DNA of 64,000 nucleotides from Levilactobacillus yonginensis (GTDB lineage Bacteria > Bacillota > Bacilli > Lactobacillales > Lactobacillaceae): contig NZ_OZ061549.1 of NCBI RefSeq assembly GCF_964065165.1, positions 1,736,001 through 1,800,000 on the forward strand. The letters run 5' to 3'. A program made the position numbers and the translations under genes. Each line of letters opens with the position of its first letter. Positions within the stretch are counted from its first letter, which is position 1. Shown in pieces: positions 19,301 to 28,644 of this stretch. The notes below the pieces were generated by a model. That model did not search any database. It was not told the DNA's origin and worked only from the letters and a program-made list of their open reading frames with translations.

Positions 19301-19582
19301 AGATTGGACACTCCTTTTTCGTGGTGCGGGTTATTTACTTAATTAAAAGAAAAAATAGTAGCCGTAGTAGAGCGGTGTATTCTGTGGATAACTTTGAGAA
19401 ACTACTAAGCAGTTACGGTTTTCCACCTGTGGATAACTTGTGGAAAACTTGTGGAAAACTTCGAGTCTTTTCTTTTTTTATCCACACGCCGTGGACTTAC
19501 TACTCTTCATGATACCCCAATCGGTCACAAAAAGACCGTCATGAGTCCGTAACTTTGGTAGCTAGACTCAGACGATCCCCTC
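19301..19582. other. oriC: Replication origin, dnaA-dnaN part: DnaA boxes, DnaA-trio tract and AT-rich unwinding region
   Basis: DnaA boxes (TTATCCACA or its complement) are seen at 19383-19391, 19429-19437 and 19478-19486, with near matches TGTGGAAAA at 19439-19447 and 19450-19458. Read on the minus strand from the box at 19383, the sequence goes TTATCCACA, a mixed GC segment, CTACTACGGCTACTA (19358-19372), then an AT-rich tract to about 19327. That is the order box, spacer, DnaA-trios, unwinding element described for Bacillus subtilis. A second shorter CTTACTACTCTTCAT tract follows the box at 19478 on the plus strand. The replication-origin role is inferred from this arrangement. Confidence 0.85.
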
Positions 19583-20941
19583 CTAACGACGCAGATCCTC
19601 CTTGAGACTGTCGATATCCTTTTGCAGTTCAGGATCAGTCTTTAAAGAATCCGTAATTTTGTCGTAGGCGTGGATGACGGTGGTGTGGTCCTTACCGCCA
19701 AATTCGTTACCGATACGTGGTAAGGATGCCTCGGTCAATTCACGTGAGAGGTACATGGCAATCTGCCGTGGCATCACGATAGCTTTTTTCCGTTTCTTAC
19801 CCTTTAAATCCTTGAGTGAGACGTGGAAATAGTTGGCAACCTTATCTTGAATCACCGGAATGGTGATGGCGTCGCTAGCGTTCGCGAGGTTTAGGCTCTT
19901 GAGCGCTTCGGCGGCTAGGTCGGTGGTAATCGGCTGATGCATGAGTTGCGAATAAGCCTGAACGCGGGCTAATGCGCCCTCAAGTTCACGCACGTTGGAG
20001 TCGATTTGACCGGCGATATAACTGAGTGTGTCATCGGGGATGTCAATTTGATCGGCATCCGCTTTATTACGCAAGATAGCAATTCGCGTTTCAAGGTCTG
20101 GTGGTGTGATGTCTACGGATAACCCCCAGGCGAACCGAGAAACTAACCGGTCTTGCAACTTGGGAATTTCGTTAGGCAGACGGTCAGATGTTAAAACGAT
20201 TTGTTTGCCATCGTCATAGAGTGCATTAAATGTATGGAAGAACTCTTCTTGGGTTCCTTCCTTATTAGCGAAGAACTGAATATCATCGACTAGTAGCAGA
20301 TCAACGTTACGGTACTCCTGTCGAAACTGCTCCTGCGTCCGAGTTTGAATCGCATTAATGAAGTCGTTCGTGAAGGCCTCGCTAGTCACGTATTTAACCT
20401 TGGTGTCCGGGTGATCTTCCAGCATTTTATTGCCGATCGCGTGCATCAAGTGGGTCTTGCCCAAACCAACGCCACCGTAGAAGAACAGCGGATTATACAT
20501 CACGCCGGGTTCTTCTGAGACAACCAGAGCCGCTGCGTGGGCCATCTGGTTACCTTTTCCGATAACGAAAGTGTCAAACGTGTAGCGGGAATTCAACGCC
20601 GTTTCCTTCATAAAGGTTGGCGTTGGTTCCGTTGAGGCCGCTTCTCCAGGAGTCGCGGTCTTGGCTTTGAGCGTCGCCTGTTGCTGACGCTCCCCTTCCA
20701 AAATAAGGACGGGCTGAATATCTTCGTGAGCGGCTTGGTATGCGTATTCTACCAATTGCTGGTCCAGGTGTTGATGGGTCCAGTAATCACGATGCAGGGG
20801 TGATGGGAGTTCCAACGTTAATTTGTTGCCTTCGAGGGCAATCGGCTTGGCTGTTTCAATCCAAGTCGCGTAGGCCGTCTTGGAATTGTTCTCTTCGAAC
20901 AACGCCTTGATATCAGTCCACAAAGTTAACATGTCTGGCAC
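19583..20941 (-). CDS. dnaA: Chromosomal replication initiator protein DnaA
   Basis: The 452-residue initiator starts at a GTG eight bases after GGGGG. Domain I (residues 1-80) is followed by a short linker, the AAA+ domain with Walker [11 protein letters not shown] and Walker [11 protein letters not shown], and the C-terminal DNA-binding domain with the signature [11 protein letters not shown]. It binds the DnaA boxes on both sides of its own gene and melts the origin. The boxes directly upstream suggest autoregulation. dnaN follows in the same direction. Confidence 0.99.
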   Translation of the reverse strand: MPDMLTLWTDIKALFEENNSKTAYATWIETAKPIALEGNKLTLELPSPLHRDYWTHQHLDQQLVEYAYQAAHEDIQPVLILEGERQQQATLKAKTATPGEAASTEPTPTFMKETALNSRYTFDTFVIGKGNQMAHAAALVVSEEPGVMYNPLFFYGGVGLGKTHLMHAIGNKMLEDHPDTKVKYVTSEAFTNDFINAIQTRTQEQFRQEYRNVDLLLVDDIQFFANKEGTQEEFFHTFNALYDDGKQIVLTSDRLPNEIPKLQDRLVSRFAWGLSVDITPPDLETRIAILRNKADADQIDIPDDTLSYIAGQIDSNVRELEGALARVQAYSQLMHQPITTDLAAEALKSLNLANASDAITIPVIQDKVANYFHVSLKDLKGKKRKKAIVMPRQIAMYLSRELTEASLPRIGNEFGGKDHTTVIHAYDKITDSLKTDPELQKDIDSLKEDLRR

Positions 20942-21420
20942 TGATGTATCCCCCTATTTTAGTTTAGATGCTCATTTATCGATTGGGCGTAGTCCACCCC
21001 AAAAGAAAACGTAAATCCAGTGTAGCATGAAGAAAAAAAGTTTTCCACAGGGTATTGGGGGCTGTGAATAATTGTTTCACAGGAAGTGAATAGAGTTATC
21101 CACAGGCTTGTGAGAATCTGTGGATAGTTTCTTTTTATTTTAGTTATACACAGAGACCTGTCGATTAGAAAAGGCACAGTATCAAGTGTTTCACAAGTTA
21201 TCCACAGAATCAACAAAACCTAATTTCTGAAAATTAACAGCCTGTGGAACGGTGGATAACTCGGTGGCCAAGTCTAAAATAACTTTTTCTGGATATTAGA
21301 GTTATCCACAAGCAAAGTGCATGAAACAAATTTTACTGGGAACAACTTTTTCTATGAAATCGAAACTTGCTATTTCAATCCAGCCGTTTTTATGCTAATA
21401 TGTTCAGGAAATGCATTTAC
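20942..21420. other. oriC: Replication origin, rpmH-dnaA part: DnaA-box cluster
   Basis: Perfect TTATCCACA boxes lie at 21096-21104, 21198-21206 and 21302-21310. One-mismatch boxes are TTATACACA at 21144-21152, TGTGGATAG at 21119-21127, TGTGAATAA at 21063-21071 and GGTGGATAA at 21251-21259, with a further weak TTTTCCACA at 21041-21049. The region also contains the dnaA and rpmH promoters. Together with the dnaA-dnaN gap it makes a two-part origin with dnaA in the middle, as in Bacillus. Confidence 0.88.
21367..21396 (+). promoter_or_regulatory. Promoter of rpmH
   Basis: TTGCTA and TATGCT with 18-base spacing on the plus strand, about 90 bases before the rpmH start. Confidence 0.55.
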
Positions 21421-21486
21421 TAGATGTATCCAAGTCTGGGACTCCCAGATGAAAATATAGTCATAGTTAAGAGAGGAGTTTTTACG

Positions 21487-21621
21487 ATGAAGCGTACTTT
21501 CCAACCAAAGAAACGTCACCGTTCACGTGTCCACGGCTTCCGCAAGCGCATGAGCACTAGCAATGGCCGTCAAGTATTAGCACGTCGCCGTCAAAAGGGA
21601 CGTAAAGTATTGTCTGCATAG
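21487..21621 (+). CDS. rpmH: 50S ribosomal protein L34
   Basis: The 44-residue basic protein runs from [18 protein letters not shown] to GRKVLSA, a complete L34. The open frame extends 21 codons upstream, but AGGAG lies just before the ATG at 21487 and homologues start here. L34 is a large-subunit protein. It heads the plus-strand arm rpmH-rnpA-yidC. Confidence 0.98.
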   Translation: MKRTFQPKKRHRSRVHGFRKRMSTSNGRQVLARRRQKGRKVLSA

Positions 21622-21716
21622 GCCGCTGATGGTTCAGTGGTCTTTTTATTTTATCTGCGGGGTGACTGGATCACCAATCCCTCACGGACTGTAAATCGAG
21701 AATTTTGGAGATGCAC

Positions 21717-22073
21717 ATGCGAAAATCTTACCGCATTAAGAAAGAAGCGGAATTTCAGCAGGTCTTTGAAACCAGGAATTCAGTCGCCAATCGGCAATTC
21801 GTGGTGTACTCAATGGAAAAGCCTAGTCAGAAGCACTTTCGGGTCGGCATTTCCGTCGGGAAGAAAATTGGTAACGCCGTTCACCGTAATTGGGTGAAAC
21901 GTCGGATTCGGCAGAGTCTCCTCGAGTTAAAGCCCTACCTCAAGCAGGATGTGGACTTTCTCGTGATTGCTCGTCCCCGAGCCGATGGTATTGCCATGCC
22001 CGATGCGAAAAGTAGCATGATCCACGTGTTGAAGCTAGCCAAACTGTTGGATTCTAACTTTAGCGAGGAATAA
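21717..22073 (+). CDS. rnpA: Ribonuclease P protein component
   Basis: 118 residues from the ATG at 21717, chosen because TTGGAG lies six bases upstream and the family starts [17 protein letters not shown]. An ATG at 21711 and a TTG at 21705 are in frame. The RNR signature region is present as [16 protein letters not shown] (residues about 53-68). It binds RNase P RNA and assists 5' processing of tRNA precursors. It lies between rpmH and yidC, with only two bases before the yidC start. Confidence 0.97.
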   Translation: MRKSYRIKKEAEFQQVFETRNSVANRQFVVYSMEKPSQKHFRVGISVGKKIGNAVHRNWVKRRIRQSLLELKPYLKQDVDFLVIARPRADGIAMPDAKSSMIHVLKLAKLLDSNFSEE

Positions 22074-22075
22074 AC

Positions 22076-22918
22076 GTGAAAAACGTCAAAAAGTACAAAC
22101 GTACCCTACTTATGTTGGGCATTGTGAGTTTGGTCTTTATCCTTTCTGCTTGTAGCAACAAACCAATCACAAATCAAAGTACGGGGTTGTGGGACGGTTT
22201 AATCGTCTTGAACTTCTCCCGGGCGATTATCTGGTTGGCCAACTTGTTCGGCGGAAGTTACGGTGTTGGGATTATTATCTTCACCGTGATCATTCGGATT
22301 ATTTTGATGCCGTTGATGATCTTCCAAACGCGTAGCATGCGGAAGACGCAAGAGGTTCAACCTCAACTCAAAGCCCTGCAAAAGAAATATTCGTCTAAGG
22401 ATCGCGAGACGATGCAGAAGTTGCAGACCGAGCAGCAAAAGCTGTACTCGGAAGCCGGTATCAATCCTATGTTGGGTTGTTTACCAGCTGTTGTGCAACT
22501 GCCTATTATCTGGGCACTGTATCAAGCCATTTGGCGGACGGCGGAATTACGTACTGGGAGTTTCTTATGGCTACAACTTGGCCACAAGGACCCGTACTTC
22601 ATCCTACCGATCCTAGCTGCATTGGCAACGTTCGCTAGTTCGTGGTTAACCACGAAATCCGCCCCAGAGTCCAGCTCAATGAACACGATGATGGTTGTCG
22701 GGATGCCGGTAGTGGTCTTCTTCACTGCCCTGAACGTGGCCTCATCACTGTCACTTTACTGGACCGTTTCCTACATTTTCCAAGTTGGGCAAACCTTGCT
22801 TATCCAGAACCCTTGGAAGATTCAAGCAGAGCGTGACGTGAAGAACCGGGAAAAAGCAGCGCATGACCGTGCAGTTAAAAAAGCTGTTCGGCGTGCTAAG
22901 CAAAGTAAGCGTAAATAG
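22076..22918 (+). CDS. yidC: Membrane protein insertase YidC/SpoIIIJ/OxaA
   Basis: The 280-residue YidC1-type insertase starts at a GTG with GAGGA inside the rnpA end. It has a lipoprotein signal with lipobox LSAC (Cys26), then five hydrophobic segments typical of the Oxa1 family, including AIIWLANLFGGSYGVGIIIF and PILAALATFASSWL, and a strongly basic tail (AVKKAVRRAKQSKRK) that interacts with ribosomes. It inserts membrane proteins alone or with SecYEG. jag follows after a terminator, so the pair is not strictly one operon here. Confidence 0.97.
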   Translation: MKNVKKYKRTLLMLGIVSLVFILSACSNKPITNQSTGLWDGLIVLNFSRAIIWLANLFGGSYGVGIIIFTVIIRIILMPLMIFQTRSMRKTQEVQPQLKALQKKYSSKDRETMQKLQTEQQKLYSEAGINPMLGCLPAVVQLPIIWALYQAIWRTAELRTGSFLWLQLGHKDPYFILPILAALATFASSWLTTKSAPESSSMNTMMVVGMPVVVFFTALNVASSLSLYWTVSYIFQVGQTLLIQNPWKIQAERDVKNREKAAHDRAVKKAVRRAKQSKRK

Positions 22919-22937
22919 TTAAATATAAATGCATTTT

Positions 22938-22968
22938 AAGGGTCTGGGAATTCATTCCAGGCCCTTTT
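22938..22968 (+). terminator. Terminator after yidC
   Basis: AAGGGTCTGG pairs with CCAGGCCCTT across a nine-base loop, followed by TTTC, 20 bases past the yidC stop. It may be partial, because jag is normally co-expressed. Confidence 0.7.
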
Positions 22969-23077
22969 CTTATGCCTAACTATGCGGAGCCTCTGCTTTT
23001 TTACCAGGACAATGGCTAGCTGTATCGGGCAGTATGGTATACTGAATTTTAGCGAAAACGATACGGAGGAATGAACG

Positions 23078-23875
23078 ATGACGATCTTTACGGGGAAAAC
23101 GGAAGAAGCAGCGATTGCCGCGGGATTGGCCGCGCTGAACTGTGAACGGGACCAGGTCGCGATTAAGGTCGTAGCAACCCCGCGTAAGGGTCTACTAGGA
23201 ATTGGTCGGCGTGATGCCATGGTGGACGTGGTCTTAAAACCTGTGGCTGAGGAAGAAAAACAGGCAGCGAAAGCGGCAAGTTCAACCACAGCAACTTATT
23301 CGGTGACCCACGCATCGGCACCCACGACTGACCCGACGAGTGCAGCGGTGACAACTACGCCAATCGAGTCCACCACACCAAAAGAACAGCCGACGGTTAC
23401 GCCAGCAGAACGGCGTCAGCAGCGTGAGGCGGCCGTAGATGCCGTGCAAGACTATTTGGCGACCATTGTTGAGCAGCTGGGTATCGACGCCTCTCTGGAG
23501 GTTGAGAGTAGTGCTCACCGGCAGGTCCGCTTGACGTTTACGACGAATAAAGAGGGACTGCTGATTGGCAAGCATGGTCGGACCATCAACGCTTTGCAGA
23601 GTCTAGCCCAGCTGTTCTTGAATCATAATGGGGCCGCACACGTCGACATTGAGCTGGACGTTGCCGGTTATCGGGAACGGCGAACAGTGACGCTGACCCG
23701 TTTGGCTGAGAATACGGCCCGAGAGGTTGTGGCGACGGGGAAGCCCGTTTATTTGGACCCTATGCCATCATTTGAACGGAAACAGATTCACGCTGTGCTC
23801 GCCAAGAACCGCTACGTGACGACTTATTCAGCGGGCAAAGAACCGCATCGGGCCGTTGTGATTGAACCAGCATAG
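23078..23875 (+). CDS. jag: RNA-binding protein Jag/KhpB (SpoIIIJ-associated)
   Basis: 265 residues: an N-terminal Jag_N domain (about 1-52, FTGKTEEAAIAAGLAALN and RKGLLGIGRR), a Thr/Ala/Pro-rich linker to about 105, a KH-II domain (LLIGKHGRTINALQSLAQL, about 165-185) and an R3H domain (PMPSFERKQIHAVLAKN, about 228-244). KhpB binds RNA, often with KhpA, and is tied to cell-wall growth in streptococci and lactobacilli. GGAGGA precedes the ATG. It lies downstream of yidC in the standard order. Confidence 0.96.
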   Translation: MTIFTGKTEEAAIAAGLAALNCERDQVAIKVVATPRKGLLGIGRRDAMVDVVLKPVAEEEKQAAKAASSTTATYSVTHASAPTTDPTSAAVTTTPIESTTPKEQPTVTPAERRQQREAAVDAVQDYLATIVEQLGIDASLEVESSAHRQVRLTFTTNKEGLLIGKHGRTINALQSLAQLFLNHNGAAHVDIELDVAGYRERRTVTLTRLAENTAREVVATGKPVYLDPMPSFERKQIHAVLAKNRYVTTYSAGKEPHRAVVIEPA

Positions 23876-23883
23876 GTTTCTGT

Positions 23884-23912
23884 TTGACAAATGGCGTGAT
23901 TGCCCTTATAGT
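23884..23912 (+). promoter_or_regulatory. Strong sigma-A-type promoter upstream of mnmE
   Basis: TTGACA at 23884-23889 and TATAGT at 23907-23912 with exactly 17 bases between, starting nine bases after the jag stop. Transcription would begin near 23919, leaving about 245 untranslated bases before mnmE. Confidence 0.8.
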
Positions 23913-23918
23913 GAAGAC

Positions 23919-24164
23919 AATCATTCTTATCAAGTTTACGATAAAGTAGTGAAAGTACTTTATCCGCGCAGAGTTAGGTGGCGTGGAGTGGGTGCTTTTT
24001 TTTATGGCGTTAAATGATACGCCCGGGTTGAAAAGAGTGTGGTAGCGGGTGGCCACTGTTCTTGATAAGGGAATAAGCTCCCGCTCATAAAGGACGTCGC
24101 GATTAAGATGGCCGCGCCTATTATTCAGTAGTTAAAATGATTTTAAATCAAAGGAGGATGACTT
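23919..24164 (+). ncRNA. Candidate structured leader RNA of mnmE-mnmG
   Basis: The predicted transcript contains perfect long-range complementarity CTTATCAAG (23926-23934) with CTTGATAAG (24061-24069). This would enclose hairpins ATAAAGTA/TACTTTAT (23941-23963), GGCGT/ACGCC (24006-24023) and GTGG/CCAC (24039-24056), plus a T8 run at 23996-24003 that could be part of an attenuator. No known riboswitch consensus was recognised, and no reading frame fits. The structure is inferred from complementarity only. Confidence 0.4.
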
Positions 24165-25559
24165 ATGGCAGTCACCACAACAGAGTTTGATACGATTGCA
24201 GCAATTTCTACCCCACCTGGTGAGGGTGGGATCTCCATTATTCGGTTGAGCGGTGAGGAAGTCTTTAGCGTTGCCGCTAAGCTATTCAAGGGCGCCAATT
24301 TGACTAAGGTAGCGAGTCATACGATTCACTATGGGCACATCATTGACCCTGAAGATGGTGAAGAGGTCGATGAAGTCATGGCGACCGTGATGCGAGCACC
24401 AAAAACGTACACCAAGGAAGACATCATTGAAATCAATTGTCACGGGGGAATTGTGGCTACGAACCGGATTCTTCAATTGTGCTTGAGCTACGGTGCGCGG
24501 TTGGCCGAACCCGGTGAATACACCAAGCGGGCCTTCCTGAATGGTCGAATTGATCTGACGCAGGCAGAGTCTGTGATGGATTTGATTCGGGCTAAAACGG
24601 ATAAGTCAATGAAGGTGGCTTTAGACCAATTAGACGGAGACTTGTCTAAACTGATTCGTAATTTGCGACAAGATATCCTAGATGCGTTGGCTCAAGTGGA
24701 AGTTAATATCGACTATCCTGAGTACGATGACGTGGAAATGATGACGACTAAGATGCTGCTAGAAAAGGCCCAAGAGGTCCAAAAGCAGATCAAGGTCTTG
24801 CTTTCAACGGCGAAGCAGGGGAAAGTCTTACGTGAAGGACTGGCTACGGCCATCGTGGGTCGTCCCAACGTGGGGAAATCGAGCCTGTTGAACCACCTCT
24901 TACATGAGGATAAGGCGATTGTGACCGACGTTGCTGGCACTACCCGTGACGTGATTGAGGAATACGTGAACGTTAAGGGTGTGCCTTTGAAATTGATCGA
25001 TACGGCTGGTATCCGGGACACTGAGGATAAGGTCGAAAAGATTGGGGTCGAACGTTCGCGGAAAGCCATCAATACGGCGGATTTGGTCATGTTGGTGTTG
25101 AACGCGAGTGAACCGTTGACCGCTGAGGACCGTGAACTCTTGAAAGCCACGGCCGATACACAACGCATTTTAATTTTAAATAAAACGGACTTGCCAGAGA
25201 AGCTGGACATGGCCGAGGTTAAGGCAGCAGCTGGTGACAGTCCACTGATTGGGACCTCGATCCTGCAGAGCACGGGGATGGATGAGTTGGAAACGACTAT
25301 TGCCCACCTGTTCTTTGATGAAGGCATTGAGTCTAGTCAAAATACCGTGATGGTCACGAACGCTCGGCACATTGGGTTGCTTCATCAGGCCAGTGCCGCG
25401 CTAGATGACGTTCAACACGGAATTGCGGCGGGGATGCCCGTCGACCTAGTCCAGATTGATATGACGCGTGCCTGGGACCTGTTAGGTGAAATCACTGGGG
25501 ACAGCTACCAAGATGAATTACTAGATCAGCTGTTTAGTCAGTTCTGTTTAGGCAAATAA
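24165..25559 (+). CDS. mnmE: tRNA modification GTPase MnmE (TrmE)
   Basis: The 464-residue GTPase has an N-terminal tetrahydrofolate-binding domain ([20 protein letters not shown]), a helical domain, and an inserted G domain with [16 protein letters not shown] and NKTD. It ends in FCLGK, carrying the conserved C-terminal cysteine. With MnmG it adds the carboxymethylaminomethyl (or related) group to wobble uridine 34 of some tRNAs. AAAGGAGGA precedes the ATG. mnmG follows 63 bases later, so the partners are co-transcribed. Confidence 0.98.
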   Translation: MAVTTTEFDTIAAISTPPGEGGISIIRLSGEEVFSVAAKLFKGANLTKVASHTIHYGHIIDPEDGEEVDEVMATVMRAPKTYTKEDIIEINCHGGIVATNRILQLCLSYGARLAEPGEYTKRAFLNGRIDLTQAESVMDLIRAKTDKSMKVALDQLDGDLSKLIRNLRQDILDALAQVEVNIDYPEYDDVEMMTTKMLLEKAQEVQKQIKVLLSTAKQGKVLREGLATAIVGRPNVGKSSLLNHLLHEDKAIVTDVAGTTRDVIEEYVNVKGVPLKLIDTAGIRDTEDKVEKIGVERSRKAINTADLVMLVLNASEPLTAEDRELLKATADTQRILILNKTDLPEKLDMAEVKAAAGDSPLIGTSILQSTGMDELETTIAHLFFDEGIESSQNTVMVTNARHIGLLHQASAALDDVQHGIAAGMPVDLVQIDMTRAWDLLGEITGDSYQDELLDQLFSQFCLGK

Positions 25560-25622
25560 CGGTAAAACACATAAGACCGTTCGATTATACGTAGGTGTAA
25601 TCGGACATGGAGGGAAAGAATC

Positions 25623-27533
25623 TTGACTGAAGTAAAGCAATATTCCGGCGAGGATTACGACGTTATCGTCGTTGGTGCCGGTCACGCTGGTAGTGAAGCA
25701 GCCTTAGCCGCTGCACGGATGGGGAATAAGACCCTGTTAATGACGATCAATCTTGATATGGTGGCATTTATGCCATGTAACCCATCCGTGGGTGGTCCAG
25801 CCAAGGGAATCGTTGTCCGTGAAATTGACGCTTTAGGCGGCGAAATGGGCCAAAACATCGACAAGACTTACGTTCAGATGCGGATGCTCAATACCGGAAA
25901 GGGTCCGGCCGTTCGCGCCTTACGGGCACAGGCGGATAAGCATGCCTATCACGCGGAAATGAAGCACACCTTGGAACGCGAGCCTAACCTGACGTTGCGG
26001 CAAGGGATCGTCGATGACTTAATCGTCGAAGATGGTGTTTGTCGTGGAGTTATCACCAATACTGGGGCCCACTACAGTGCCAAGGCTGTAGTGGTTGCGG
26101 CCGGAACGGCTGCCCGCGGTAAAATCATCATTGGTGAATTGATGTACTCTTCCGGTCCCAACAACTCGCAACCAGCGACTAAGCTGACAGCGAACTTGCC
26201 TAAGTATGGTTTCGACTTAGAACGGTTTAAGACTGGGACGCCACCACGGGTTGATGGTAATACGATTCATTACGATGAGACGGAAGAACAGCCCGGTGAC
26301 GTGGAACCTAACCACTTTAGTTTCACCACCCCTGACAGTGCCTACCTGGATCTGAAGAATCAGTTATCGTGTTGGTTGACCTACACGAACGCTAAAACGC
26401 ACGATATTATTCGGGAAAACTTAGACCGAGCGCCTATGTTCACCGGTGTGATCGAAGGTGTTGGCCCTCGTTATTGCCCATCCATTGAGGATAAAATCGT
26501 GCGGTTTGCTGACAAGCCACGACACCAACTCTTCCTTGAGCCAGAAGGTCGTAAGACTGATGAATGGTACGTTCAGGGACTGTCAACGTCTATGCCAGAA
26601 GAAGTTCAGCAAAAGATTTTACACTCCATCAAGGGGTTAGAAGATGCTCAAATGATGCGGCCGGGTTACGCCATTGAATACGATGTCGTTTCACCATACC
26701 AGTTACGGCCAACGTTGGAGACGAAGCCACTGAAGAATTTGTTCACGGCGGGGCAAACGAACGGAACTTCTGGTTACGAAGAAGCTGCTGGTCAAGGGCT
26801 GTTAGCCGGCATCAACGCCGGGCTACGGGCCCAGGGTAAGCCTGGGTTCACGCTGAAGCGTTCTGATGCCTATATCGGTGTGATGGTCGATGACTTGGTC
26901 ACCAAGGGAACTAACGAGCCTTACCGGCTGTTGACGAGTCGGGCTGAATATCGCTTGATTTTGCGGCACGATAATGCTGATTTACGTTTGACTACCAAGG
27001 GCCATGAGCTGGGACTGATCAGTGATGAACGCTACGAGGCCTTTCTGGCTAAGAAGGCGGCACTCAAGGCCGAAATTGACCGGTTAAACAGCATTCGGAT
27101 CAAGCCTGGGGATGACATCAACGCGTTTGTTCAGAGCCACGGTGATAAGCCCCTGCAGGATGGCGTGCTAGCAGCTGCCTTCTTACGTCGGCCATACGTG
27201 GACTACCAAACGTTGTTACGGTTCATGCCAGCACCAGAGCAGCCATTAGATCGGCACATCGTTGAGGAGATTGAAATCTCCCTGAAGTACGCTGGTTACA
27301 TCAAGAAGGCTGAAGAGAACGTGGCTAAGCTGAAGCGAATGGAAGCCAAGGCGATTCCAGCTAAAATCGATTATGATGCCATCGATGGTCTCGCAACTGA
27401 GGCACATCAGAAGTTGAAGAAGATTCAACCTGAAACGTTGGCACAGGCTAGCCGGATTAGTGGGGTTAACCCTGCCGACATTGCTATCCTGAGCGTCTAC
27501 ATTGAACAGGGGAAAATTGCCAAGGTTGATTAG
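25623..27533 (+). CDS. mnmG: tRNA uridine-5-carboxymethylaminomethyl modification enzyme MnmG (GidA)
   Basis: 636 residues starting at a TTG with GGAGGG upstream. The FAD-binding Rossmann motif [19 protein letters not shown] is at residues 16-34, with family motifs [12 protein letters not shown] and [17 protein letters not shown] and a C-terminal helical domain that contacts MnmE. It forms the MnmE-MnmG complex that modifies wobble uridine. A terminator follows directly, and the usual downstream rsmG (gidB) is absent from this place. Confidence 0.98.
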   Translation: MTEVKQYSGEDYDVIVVGAGHAGSEAALAAARMGNKTLLMTINLDMVAFMPCNPSVGGPAKGIVVREIDALGGEMGQNIDKTYVQMRMLNTGKGPAVRALRAQADKHAYHAEMKHTLEREPNLTLRQGIVDDLIVEDGVCRGVITNTGAHYSAKAVVVAAGTAARGKIIIGELMYSSGPNNSQPATKLTANLPKYGFDLERFKTGTPPRVDGNTIHYDETEEQPGDVEPNHFSFTTPDSAYLDLKNQLSCWLTYTNAKTHDIIRENLDRAPMFTGVIEGVGPRYCPSIEDKIVRFADKPRHQLFLEPEGRKTDEWYVQGLSTSMPEEVQQKILHSIKGLEDAQMMRPGYAIEYDVVSPYQLRPTLETKPLKNLFTAGQTNGTSGYEEAAGQGLLAGINAGLRAQGKPGFTLKRSDAYIGVMVDDLVTKGTNEPYRLLTSRAEYRLILRHDNADLRLTTKGHELGLISDERYEAFLAKKAALKAEIDRLNSIRIKPGDDINAFVQSHGDKPLQDGVLAAAFLRRPYVDYQTLLRFMPAPEQPLDRHIVEEIEISLKYAGYIKKAEENVAKLKRMEAKAIPAKIDYDAIDGLATEAHQKLKKIQPETLAQASRISGVNPADIAILSVYIEQGKIAKVD

Positions 27534-27918
27534 CCTTGACCGAAGTAGCATAAAAGGATCGGGACAATTGGCTCGATCCTTTTTAATTATTAATAATTAT
27601 TATTAATCAAAGTGTGGTATTAATATAGTAATAAAAGGAATACGCAATCTTTACCGATTCTTTGCAAGATTTCAACATAACTTCGGTAAGGTAGAAACTG
27701 TAGTGAGACAACGTTAAATGGTTGGCTAGTGAGCGAATTACGCCACCCTTAGATAACGGCAACAAACGGGTGGTACAGCTTATTATCAGTAAGCAGGATA
27801 CCGCTGACTTTGCGTAGCTAATCATTTGGTTGCGAAGTCTGGTAAAATATTCCCAGGGTCATCTAATATCGGGGCAAGTGATGTCAAGGCATTACTTGAA
27901 ACAAGGGGAGTTTTTACA
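27534..27918. other. Intergenic region after mnmG
   Basis: Apart from the mnmG terminator, these 385 bases contain an AT-rich TAATAATTATTATTAAT tract (27587 on), a CCACCC/GGGTGG complementarity around 27751-27775 and a GCTTA/TAAGC hairpin at 27778-27794. No gene is recognised. This is where rsmG, noc, parA and parB might have been expected. Confidence 0.5.
27552..27584 (+). terminator. mnmG terminator
   Basis: AAAAGGATCGgG pairs with CtCGATCCTTTTT around a short loop, 19 bases after the mnmG stop. Confidence 0.85.
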
Positions 27919-28308
27919 ATGTACACGAGTCTGTTGAGTTTCGGGGTGCTGTTAACGCTAGGCAGTCACTGGCAACATCAGCGGTTGTTGCGAGCAGTGC
28001 AGCAACAGTCGGTCACATCGGAGCGGATCACCCGCAACCGGTTTCTGTATCATGGGTTGTTATACGTAGGCCTCAGCTACGTGGTAGTGGGGCTTTGGCA
28101 ACCGGCTTGGCTGAATGCACGTGTCATTGGCTTACTGTTACTGGTAGATTTGGTAGCAGTTGCCATGGCGGGTTTAGAGCGTCGCCAACGACGGTATCCT
28201 AGTGCTGTTCGGGCGTTGGGTCGCCGTCAAGCATGGTACTTTACTGGCAGTCAACTACTATTGGCTGCAGTGTTGTTGGGAACATTACTGGGGTCACCAT
28301 ACCGGTAA
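27919..28308 (+). CDS. Small integral membrane protein of unknown function
   Basis: 129 residues from the ATG at 27919, chosen for the AAGGGGAG eight bases upstream; the frame is open for 31 more codons before it. Three hydrophobic segments are visible: residues about 3-15, LYVGLSYVVVGLW, VIGLLLLVDLVAVAMAG, and a last one near AWYFTGSQLLLAAVLLG. The loops are basic. I do not recognise a family. It stands alone, bounded by a terminator at 28329-28370. Confidence 0.75.
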   Translation: MYTSLLSFGVLLTLGSHWQHQRLLRAVQQQSVTSERITRNRFLYHGLLYVGLSYVVVGLWQPAWLNARVIGLLLLVDLVAVAMAGLERRQRRYPSAVRALGRRQAWYFTGSQLLLAAVLLGTLLGSPYR

Positions 28309-28328
28309 AATACATTAAATGAATCGCT

Positions 28329-28370
28329 GTCCGTTAACGTTAGTCTTTAACTGCGCTAACGGACGTTTTT
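28329..28370 (+). terminator. Terminator after the small membrane protein
   Basis: GTCCGTTAACG pairs with CGCTAACGGAC across a 14-base loop, followed by GTTTTT. Confidence 0.8.
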
Positions 28371-28392
28371 AATTTTAAGGGGGAGCTTTAAC

Positions 28393-28644
28393 ATGAAACA
28401 GTATTCACCAGTAGCAGCACAGGAAGACTTCTTAGAAATTCTATCGGCGGTCCATCAGCTTAAAGAGACTATTTTGATTACGCCGACGGATGAGCGAGAC
28501 GAGCACGCGGCCGTAATTTTACCTTTGCAGGAATGGCAGGCTTTGTCCGAATTGGCTTTTTTAGAGGCGCCAGCAGCACCGATTAAGCAAAATAATCGGA
28601 TCAGTCTAACCAGTTTGCGGACTGATCAAGTCGAGTGGGGTTAA
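28393..28644 (+). CDS. Phd/YefM-like protein without an adjacent toxin
   Basis: 83 residues. The layout resembles the Phd/YefM antitoxin fold: an N-terminal helix (EDFLEILSAVHQLKE), a strand with TILITPTDERDEHAAVILPL and the helix EWQALSELAFL that in YefM follows the DNA-binding half. These proteins normally repress their operon and neutralise a RelE/Doc-type toxin. No toxin gene is adjacent: the stop overlaps that of a convergent HAD gene. A GGGGGAG ribosome-binding site supports expression. The family is a moderate call from pattern only. It could be a solitary regulator. Confidence 0.6.
   Translation: MKQYSPVAAQEDFLEILSAVHQLKETILITPTDERDEHAAVILPLQEWQALSELAFLEAPAAPIKQNNRISLTSLRTDQVEWG

Noticed and set aside
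27746..27794. T-box-like core GGGTGGTAC with nearby hairpin after mnmG
   Set aside because: No stem I, no specifier-like element, no terminator hairpin with T-run after it, and the following gene is a membrane protein unrelated to amino acids.
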